Of a stretch of 35,796 nucleotides of DNA, positions 30,538-35,796 are shown in pieces (the stretch's first letter is position 1; each line of letters starts with the position of its first letter). The stretch is from Candidatus Avitreponema avistercoris (GTDB lineage: Bacteria; Spirochaetota; Spirochaetia; Treponematales; Treponemataceae). A model generated the notes under the pieces. It did no database searches. It saw only the letters and a list, made by a program, of their open reading frames with translations, and was not told where the DNA came from. The stretch spans positions 1-35,796 of the forward strand of contig JADIMS010000043.1 of NCBI GenBank assembly GCA_017694555.1, in the 5' to 3' direction. The translations under genes and the position numbers were made by a program.

Positions 30538-31275
30538 TCAGCGTTTTTGCACGGAACCGTCCGCGGCTGCAATATATACGGCGGGCGGATTGCGGGTGAA
30601 AAATCCGTTTTCCGCCACGCCGGGAATGGCGTTGATCCGGCTTTCCATTTCTGCCGGGTCAAACGGCGCGCTTCCGTCTGCCGGCGCAGGCCAGAGGCAG
30701 TCCAGAATCAGATTCCCGTTATCCGTGATAACCGGCCCGGCTTTGCGGACGCCCTCGCGCAGCACCGGTTTTGCGCCCAATGCGGCCAAACTTGCCGCCG
30801 CGCTGACCCGTGCTTCCGGAACTACTTCTACCGGAAGCGGGAAACCGGTTCCCAGCATCTGCACCGCCTTGGAGGAATCGGCTACAATGACAAAAATATC
30901 TGCGTTGTAGGCAATGATTTTTTCCCGGAGCAGCGCGGCGCCGCCGCCTTTGATGAGATGTTTTTGCGGGGAAATTTCATCTACGCCGTCAATGGCCAGA
31001 TCCAGCCGGCCGCCGATTTCTTTGGCGTTCATCGAAAACACGGGAATACCGAGTTTCTCGCAGGCAATCGAAGTTTGGAAACTCGTTGCAACAGCCCGGA
31101 TGCCGGATACGGAACCGTCGGCAATCCGTTCTGCCAGCCGCTGTACCGCAGGCATCGCGGTGGAACCGGTTCCCAGTCCGATTTTCATGCCGGAAAAAAT
31201 CCGTCCTTCACGGATTAAATCGTCAATTGCGGAGAACGCCGCCCGCTTTTTCTCTTCTTCCCGGTTCCCTGTCAT
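30538..31275 (-). CDS. rpiA: ribose-5-phosphate isomerase A
   Basis: Interconverts ribose-5-phosphate and ribulose-5-phosphate in the pentose phosphate pathway. The 245 residues show KIGLGTGSTAMPAVQ, LAIDGVDEIS with the catalytic Asp, and LIKGGGAALLREKI with the catalytic Lys, the standard RpiA motifs. I chose ATG 31275 (MTGNREEEKK) because AGGAG lies six bases upstream and the longer track ORF runs through aroDE with no conserved sequence. It overlaps the end of aroDE by 53 bases in another frame. It ends 30 bases from the convergent mutS2 gene. Confidence 0.95.
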   Translation of the reverse strand: MTGNREEEKKRAAFSAIDDLIREGRIFSGMKIGLGTGSTAMPAVQRLAERIADGSVSGIRAVATSFQTSIACEKLGIPVFSMNAKEIGGRLDLAIDGVDEISPQKHLIKGGGAALLREKIIAYNADIFVIVADSSKAVQMLGTGFPLPVEVVPEARVSAAASLAALGAKPVLREGVRKAGPVITDNGNLILDCLWPAPADGSAPFDPAEMESRINAIPGVAENGFFTRNPPAVYIAAADGSVQKR

Positions 31276-32767
31276 ATGGCTCTCCTGTAAACAGTTGGTA
31301 TTGGTCGTATGCCTGATCGCGCAGCATTGTGAATCCGTTGCAAATCCTGCATCCCGCTGCTTCTGCCCGCTGCAGCAGTTTTGTTTTCCACGGTGCGTAA
31401 ATGATGTCATATACGGCTTCGTGCCCGGTAAAGGAATAAAAGTCCAGCGGATCCTTTCCGGTATCGGGTACCATGCCGACATTCGTTGTCTGGATAATCA
31501 GGTCGGAATATTTTTTCAGCAGCGGAAGCGAAGCCCGTTCCAGCGGCGCCCACTTAAAATGATGCAGATGCGCCAGATCCTTTGCTTTTTTTTCCGTGCG
31601 GTTGAAAACACAGGCTTTTCCCCGTAACCGCCGCACAGCCAGCGCAATGGCTTTTGCCGCTCCTCCCGCGCCGATAATGGCCACGTTTTTATGGCGCAGG
31701 TCTTTTTCCCCTGTAAATTCCAATATTGCCCGCGTGAACCCGGAAATATCCGTGTTGTATCCGGCCCATCCGTCGCTGCGCCGGAGAATGGTATTGCATG
31801 CGCCGATTTCTGCGGTTTCTGCGGAAATTTCAGCCAGTTCCGGAAGGACTTTTTCCTTGAACGGATGCGTTACGGAAAGCCCGCGGATTCCCAGTTCGCC
31901 GGCGAATTCCAGCGCTTCTTCGATGGTTTCGCTGCGGACCGGGATATAGACGGCGTTGCGTTTGTGCGCCGCGTATCCCCGGTTATGGATTTCCGGACTG
32001 GACGTGGCTTCCATCGGATAACCGGTAATGCCGAAAATTTCAGTATCCGGTTCAAGCATACGGAAATTGTAAATTTCATTCAGCGTAACCGGGTCAATTT
32101 GGCCGATGACGTTCGGGCGGCGCGTCCCGGTTAGCGTGGGATCGTTATCCGGAACCGAACAGTATGCGATACAGGAACCGAGAAGCGGCGCCAGAATGCG
32201 GGACGGCAGGCCGAACGGTCCCATGGCAATCAGCGTGTATTCCTCATCGCGGCAGGCTTTTGTTTCCCGGAAAAGCCGGGTGACGTCGGAAAGGTGTTTT
32301 GCCATAAACGCGATTTTCGCGATTTCGTCTTTTCCGCGGCGCATCTGGCGGATGGTGGCCGCGAGATTCGTTTCCACGCCGTCCATATTGTGCAGGCTGC
32401 GGATGATTTTGATTCCGAATCCGCGGACCACTTCTTCGATGCTGGAAATCTGGAAGTCCTGCTCCAAATCGACGTAGGAAAAATTCTTGCGCGGATCCGT
32501 GTCCGCAAAAGCCAGTCCTCTGGCAAACAATACCGTGCGCGCGCTTTCTCCGCCGGCAAAATTCCCGCCGTCGGTTTGGCGGCGTACCGTTAAAATACAC
32601 GGCAGCCCGGCCATCTCCGGGAAAACGCGGATATAGGGATATTCGCTCGTATCCAGATAATCCGCCCGCAATTCTGCGATGTCGATGAATTTCCGGTACC
32701 GCTCCACGATTTCCAGATTCTGCCGGATGGTCGGCGCGGTGAGCGTCAGACATAGTTTTGTGCTCAT
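31223..32767 (-). CDS. aroDE: bifunctional 3-dehydroquinate dehydratase (type I) / shikimate dehydrogenase
   Basis: Fused enzyme for steps three and four of the shikimate pathway. Residues about 1-215 are a type I dehydroquinase: ELRADYL, IIRSLHNMDG with the catalytic His, and IAKIAFMAKHL with the Schiff-base Lys. Residues about 240-500 are shikimate dehydrogenase: YPMEATSSPEIHN, SVTHPFKE with the catalytic Lys, GYNTDISGF with the catalytic Asp, and the NADP loop GAGGAAKAIA. In the catalytic loop a Ser replaces the more usual Asn before VT. The start ATG follows a -10-like TATACT by eight bases. The 3' end overlaps rpiA by 53 bases. Confidence 0.96.
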   Translation of the reverse strand: MSTKLCLTLTAPTIRQNLEIVERYRKFIDIAELRADYLDTSEYPYIRVFPEMAGLPCILTVRRQTDGGNFAGGESARTVLFARGLAFADTDPRKNFSYVDLEQDFQISSIEEVVRGFGIKIIRSLHNMDGVETNLAATIRQMRRGKDEIAKIAFMAKHLSDVTRLFRETKACRDEEYTLIAMGPFGLPSRILAPLLGSCIAYCSVPDNDPTLTGTRRPNVIGQIDPVTLNEIYNFRMLEPDTEIFGITGYPMEATSSPEIHNRGYAAHKRNAVYIPVRSETIEEALEFAGELGIRGLSVTHPFKEKVLPELAEISAETAEIGACNTILRRSDGWAGYNTDISGFTRAILEFTGEKDLRHKNVAIIGAGGAAKAIALAVRRLRGKACVFNRTEKKAKDLAHLHHFKWAPLERASLPLLKKYSDLIIQTTNVGMVPDTGKDPLDFYSFTGHEAVYDIIYAPWKTKLLQRAEAAGCRICNGFTMLRDQAYDQYQLFTGEPYDREPGRREKAGGVLRN

Positions 32768-32775
32768 GCCGGAAC

Positions 32776-32804
32776 AGTATAACCGAAAACCGCCGTTTCT
32801 GGAA
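32776..32804 (-). promoter_or_regulatory. candidate promoter of aroDE-rpiA, leaderless type
   Basis: TATACT (32781-32776 on the minus strand) ends eight bases before the aroDE ATG. No good -35 is present; the hexamer at 17 bases is TTCCAG. It lies in the 54-base gap after the PASTA gene, so aroDE could also be read from that operon. Confidence 0.35.
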
Positions 32805-32821
32805 GCCGGGAAGGCTTGTTT

Positions 32822-33916
32822 TCAGTCCCCGGCGCCGTTATCCGTTTGCCGCTCTCCGGAAACCGTTCCGGCGGTTTCCCCGGCGTCTGCTGAAACCGGG
32901 GAAATTTCGTAGAGCCCGGCTTCCCGGTTGAGTACGCGGAGGGAAATGACGCTTCCTTCCGGGAGCAGATACGGGACGGAAAGCGTACCGCCGGGATGAC
33001 GCACGGAGATGTATTCCCGCCGTTCACCGGACGGGGAGATAACATCCAGCGTAATCTGGAACGGGTAGGGATATTCCGGCAGTTCTTCCCGGAAAATACC
33101 GTATACAAAGCCGGACGGCGCTTCGGCAGGAACGGCCAGCACGGCGTCCACGACGCTGAATTTCGGTACGCGGGTTTCTCCGGCCGGTAATTGGGATACT
33201 ACGGTTCCGGCTGTTTCATCGCCCTGCGGCAGGCGTGCCGAGAAGTTGAAAATCAAGTCGGTTTGTTCCATCATGGCGATAATTTCTGCGATGGAACGCC
33301 CGGTGACCGCAGGTACGTAAATCTGGTCGTTTTCGGCTCCGCGGCTGACCACGAACGTCATCTGAATCGGCTCGGTGATGGAAGTGTCCGGCGGCGGATC
33401 CTGTTCCAGAATCGTGCCTGCCGGTTCCTGGCTGAACTGATACAGCACCGGCTCCGCAACGGAAAGAAGCGGGACGCTGCCCGCCGTGAACAGCGTCTGC
33501 AAATTCATGCGCACGTCGTCGATATTCTGTCCCACATAATTTTCCACACGCTCAATAATGACGCCGCGGCTGACCACAAGGGAAATCCGGCGTCCCGCCT
33601 TGACGATGGAACCGGCTCCCGGATCCTGTTCGATAATCCGTCCCCGGTCGTCCGGATGATCCGAATACCGGAGCTGGATGCGGGGATAAAGTTCTTTTGC
33701 CTGCATTTCCAGCAGCGCCACGGAAAGATCCTTGCCTTCCACAGCGGGCACCATAACCCGTTCCCCGCCTTGCAATGCCAGGAAAAAAACGAGGACAAAG
33801 GCCGCGCACATGATAAAAATGACTGAACAGGCGGTCAGCAGAATCACTTTGGAATTGGCGCGGAATTTATCGGTCAGGGAGGAAACGTCAATCTGAAAAA
33901 AATCCAAAAGCCTCAT
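32822..33916 (-). CDS. PASTA-domain membrane protein without kinase
   Basis: A 364-residue protein with a short cytoplasmic start, one membrane helix (about residues 25-50) and three PASTA-type repeats outside: about 54-118 (MVPAVEGKDL...VVSRG), 122-195 (NYVGQNIDDV...VVSRG) and 200-265 (VPAVTGRSIAE...). The rest is beta-rich and ends in an acidic tail. PASTA domains bind peptidoglycan fragments and usually belong to Ser/Thr kinases or penicillin-binding proteins; neither is fused here. AGGAG lies six bases before the ATG. It follows fmt by nine bases in the def-fmt operon. Confidence 0.85.
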   Translation of the reverse strand: MRLLDFFQIDVSSLTDKFRANSKVILLTACSVIFIMCAAFVLVFFLALQGGERVMVPAVEGKDLSVALLEMQAKELYPRIQLRYSDHPDDRGRIIEQDPGAGSIVKAGRRISLVVSRGVIIERVENYVGQNIDDVRMNLQTLFTAGSVPLLSVAEPVLYQFSQEPAGTILEQDPPPDTSITEPIQMTFVVSRGAENDQIYVPAVTGRSIAEIIAMMEQTDLIFNFSARLPQGDETAGTVVSQLPAGETRVPKFSVVDAVLAVPAEAPSGFVYGIFREELPEYPYPFQITLDVISPSGERREYISVRHPGGTLSVPYLLPEGSVISLRVLNREAGLYEISPVSADAGETAGTVSGERQTDNGAGD

Positions 33917-33925
33917 GTTCTTCTC

Positions 33926-34897
33926 CTAGCTGTCTCCCAGTTTCCGGGAGAGAAGGTCGCGGTTTCCGTTGAGGAACGCACGCCAGTCCGTTTCTTTTTT
34001 TGTCTGGCGCTGCAGACGCAGCACCGAAAGTACGCCGTCTCCGGTTTGAATCCACAGACCGCGTTTGGTTTCCAGTACCGTTCCCGGCGCTGCCCCCGGA
34101 TCCTGCACATGCTGTTCCGGTATACGCAGGACTTCCGCTTCCCGCAGAAACAGCAGCGTCCCGTCCGGCAATCTGGTGTACGCGCCGGGCCAGGGATAAA
34201 AAGCGCGGATTTTGGCGTTAATTTCCGCTGCCGGGCGGCTCCAGTCGATTTCCCCGTCTTCTTTGCGCAGCAGCCGGCTGAATGTCGGTTCCCCGGTTTG
34301 CGGCGTTTCCTGCAAAGTCCCTTGTTCTGCGCCGTCAAGAACGCCGGGCACCAGCTCCGCGCCCAGAAGGGCAAGCCGGTCTAACAGCGCGCCGGTTGTT
34401 TCCGTACCGGTAAGCGGAATCCGGGTGACGGCAAGTAGGTTTCCGGCGTCCATTTCGCGGCTGATCCGCTGCAGGGAAACGCCGGTTTCCGCATCCTGTG
34501 CAAGAATCGCCGCCGGAACGGGCGACGGTCCGCGCCACCGGGGAAGCAGGGACGGGTGAATGTTGAATGCGCCTTTGGGGAACAGGGAAAGCGTTTTTCC
34601 GCTGAAAATTTTCCCGTAAGCAAAGCACAGCAAAACGTCCGGATGCAGGGCGGCGATTTCCGCCCGTACTTCGTCCGTAATTTTTTCAGGATGTAAAACA
34701 GGTACGCCGGCGGGAATTTTCCCTTCGCGCTGCATCTGTATGGCGGCTTCTTCCACTTCTGAAGGCACAGGAACGGAAGACCGGCCTTTCGGCGAAGGCG
34801 GCGCAGTGAGGATTCCCGCAATCCGGTGTGCGGCGGCCGCTTTTTCCAGAGCCGGTACGGCAAAGCGGGGGGAACCCGCAAAAAATACGCGCAACAT
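33926..34897 (-). CDS. fmt: methionyl-tRNA formyltransferase
   Basis: Adds the formyl group to initiator Met-tRNA. The 323 residues begin MLRVFFAGSPRFAVPALEK. The catalytic set is visible: Asn and His in GAFNIHPSLLPRWRG and Asp in ISREMDAGN. The C-terminal tRNA-binding domain follows (INAKIRAFYPWPGAYT). The loop PPSPKGR takes the place of the common DRPxGRG folate loop. I chose ATG 34897 because the track ORF extends through def in another frame. It starts seven bases after the def stop with only a distant GGAAA, so translation is probably coupled. Confidence 0.96.
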   Translation of the reverse strand: MLRVFFAGSPRFAVPALEKAAAAHRIAGILTAPPSPKGRSSVPVPSEVEEAAIQMQREGKIPAGVPVLHPEKITDEVRAEIAALHPDVLLCFAYGKIFSGKTLSLFPKGAFNIHPSLLPRWRGPSPVPAAILAQDAETGVSLQRISREMDAGNLLAVTRIPLTGTETTGALLDRLALLGAELVPGVLDGAEQGTLQETPQTGEPTFSRLLRKEDGEIDWSRPAAEINAKIRAFYPWPGAYTRLPDGTLLFLREAEVLRIPEQHVQDPGAAPGTVLETKRGLWIQTGDGVLSVLRLQRQTKKETDWRAFLNGNRDLLSRKLGDS

Positions 34898-34904
34898 GCC
34901 GGCT

Positions 34905-35453
34905 TTAATTTCCTTTTTCCGACCGGGATTCATTCCGGTTTTTTTGCGCCGCCTGATTGCCTTTTGCAGCCTGCTTTTCTGATTTTTTCCGGAAACGGCG
35001 TTCAATGCGCGCTTTTTTCTCCGGGTCGATATGGTCGATAAACAGCACGCCGTCCAAATGGTCATATTCGTGTTGCAGGATTCTGGCCAGAAATCCTTCC
35101 GCCTGCACCACGCGCCGCCGTCCGTTTTCGTCCTGCGCCTGTATGCGTACACACGCAGGCCGCGTCACTTTTTCGTACACGCCCGGCACGCTCAGGCATC
35201 CTTCTTCCAAATCTGCCAGTTCCGGCGAAGTGCCGGTAATTTGCGGATTGATAAAAACACCCGGGCCGGATCCGTCGTCGGCAACGAACATCCGGATGTT
35301 TTTGCCGACTTGCGGCGCGGCAAGTCCTACGCCGTCGGCTTTATACATGAGTTCCAGCATTTCGGCGGCCAGCTTCCGGATTTCGTCGGTTACGGCTTCC
35401 ACAGGAACTGATTTTTCCCGCAGGCTGCCGGCGCCAAGTTTTACGATTTGCAT
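34905..35453 (-). CDS. def: peptide deformylase
   Basis: Removes formyl from the N-terminus of new proteins. The 182 residues begin MQIVKLGAGSLREKSVPV and carry the three motifs in order: GVGLAAPQVG, EEGCLSVPG (metal Cys) and QHEYDHLDG (two metal His and the catalytic Glu). A basic, disordered-looking tail of about 30 residues (KKARIERRFRKKSEKQ...) follows the fold and may contact the ribosome. I chose ATG 35453 over the track start; a -10-like TATCTT ends seven bases before it. It is the first gene of def-fmt-PASTA. Confidence 0.96.
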   Translation of the reverse strand: MQIVKLGAGSLREKSVPVEAVTDEIRKLAAEMLELMYKADGVGLAAPQVGKNIRMFVADDGSGPGVFINPQITGTSPELADLEEGCLSVPGVYEKVTRPACVRIQAQDENGRRRVVQAEGFLARILQHEYDHLDGVLFIDHIDPEKKARIERRFRKKSEKQAAKGNQAAQKNRNESRSEKGN

Positions 35454-35460
35454 ACTGAAA

Positions 35461-35489
35461 AAGATACCGTTTTCTCCGGTTTTAATCAA
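35461..35489 (-). promoter_or_regulatory. promoter of def-fmt-PASTA, leaderless type
   Basis: On the minus strand TTGATT (35489-35484) and TATCTT (35466-35461) are 17 bases apart. Seven bases separate the -10 from the def ATG, with no Shine-Dalgarno site. Confidence 0.55.
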
Positions 35490-35498
35490 TCAAGCAAT

Positions 35499-35524
35499 CC
35501 AACCGCAAGCAGCCAACCGCAAGC
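35499..35524. repeat. 12-base direct repeat CCAACCGCAAGC upstream of def
   Basis: Two perfect copies (35499-35510 and 35513-35524) are spaced 14 bases apart, just upstream of the def -35. They could be tandem activator sites or a small duplication; there is no further evidence. Confidence 0.6.
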
Positions 35525-35528
35525 CGGG

Positions 35529-35796
35529 CTAATTTTCCGCTTCCGGGACGCTTTCTTCCAGCAGGGAAAGCGCCAGGCGGTTCAGTTCCTCCTGTTTTCC
35601 GGCAAACACCTGCGGGAATCCGGAAATGACGGCAAAGCGGTATTCCCCGGCGGCAAAGTCGGGCAATACGAGCATACGCTTGCAGACCGCTTCGTTTTCT
35701 TCCCGGAGCCAGAGTATCTGGTCAAGCTGAAAAACGTTTCCATGTTTTTCCATGGAAAATGACGACGGAAAGGGGACGACGGATACGTCTTCCGAC
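35529..35796 (-). CDS. C-terminal part of an unidentified protein (partial, runs off right edge)
   Basis: The frame is open from the right edge to TAG (35531-35529), giving at least 88 residues; the ATG at 35753 used in the track is internal or optional. Visible sequence includes FQLDQILWLREENEAVCKRM and FAVISGFPQVFAGKQEELNRLALSLLEE, a mixed strand/helix pattern that ends in an acidic tail. I recognise no family. It lies upstream of def on the same strand, 75 bases away, but def has its own promoter. Confidence 0.6.
   Translation of the reverse strand, partial: SEDVSVVPFPSSFSMEKHGNVFQLDQILWLREENEAVCKRMLVLPDFAAGEYRFAVISGFPQVFAGKQEELNRLALSLLEESVPEAEN

Noticed and set aside
32782-32821. Possible terminator after the PASTA gene (AAGCC-TTCCC-GGCTT on the minus strand)
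   Set aside because: Five-pair stem with no following T-run; readthrough into aroDE seems as likely.
1-35796. CRISPR arrays, insertion sequences, prophage genes, rRNA genes, riboswitches
   Set aside because: Looked for spaced repeats, transposase or integrase motifs, rRNA sequence and long structured leaders; none seen. The gaps are too short for most riboswitches.

Overview
The window looks like a chromosomal segment of a spirochaete, most likely a Treponema-like member of the Spirochaetales with moderately high GC. The reasons are a complete bacterial V/A-type ATPase operon of treponemal type, a fused AroD-AroE protein, a GldA/GldF/GldG plus DUF4340 transport cluster, a CZB-type soluble chemoreceptor, a DUF4954 protein and a SecG with a long acidic tail. 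This assignment is inference from gene content; there is no rRNA here. I see no phage, insertion sequence, integrase or CRISPR array, and nearly all of the sequence is ordinary, tightly packed coding DNA.

Layout. 1-65: tail of an unidentified gene. 104-12068: one long plus-strand gene train. It starts with secG and a PTS EIIA-like protein, continues through nine V/A-ATPase genes (G/H-like, C, I, K, F, E, A, B, D), and ends with a universal stress protein, a small flavodoxin-like protein, a J-domain protein and methionine aminopeptidase. 12103-13798: an HtrA/DegP periplasmic protease with its own promoter and a clear intrinsic terminator. 13853-18722: a four-gene ABC export cluster (ATPase, permease, GldG-like, DUF4340) preceded by a perfect palindrome. 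18764-20774 (minus): a YfcE-type phosphodiesterase and a soluble chemoreceptor. 20911-22078: alanine racemase. 22115-24361 (minus): a large DUF4954 beta-helix protein, divergent from deoD (24416-25120). 25143-26156: tRNA-Leu(CAG) with promoter and terminator, then tRNA-Val(CAC), followed without a terminator by a dolichol-kinase-like CTP transferase. 26185-27009 (minus): an unknown multi-pass membrane protein. 27078-30507: ispH and mutS2. 30538-32767 (minus): aroDE and rpiA, overlapping. 32822-35453 (minus): def, fmt and a PASTA-domain membrane protein as an operon. 35529-35796 (minus): tail of an unidentified gene entering from the right edge. No gene-free stretch exceeds 300 bases; the longest gap is about 205 bases (13736-13941).

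How the genes fit together. The V/A-ATPase couples ATP to an ion gradient (H+ or Na+). The PTS EIIA, UspA and flavodoxin-like genes beside it suggest a link between energy state and the pump. def/fmt handle formyl-methionine at the start of proteins, and map removes the methionine later. ispH, aroDE, rpiA, alr and deoD are housekeeping metabolism.

The most striking pattern is in the promoters. At alr, deoD, DUF4954, ispH, the multi-pass membrane gene, the chemoreceptor, yfcE, def and probably aroDE, a good -10 hexamer ends only 5-8 bases before the ATG. Seven of the nine also have a -35-like hexamer at exactly 17 bases, and none has a Shine-Dalgarno sequence. These genes would make leaderless mRNAs. 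secG, htrA, the ABC cluster and most operon-internal genes instead have normal leaders or Shine-Dalgarno sites.
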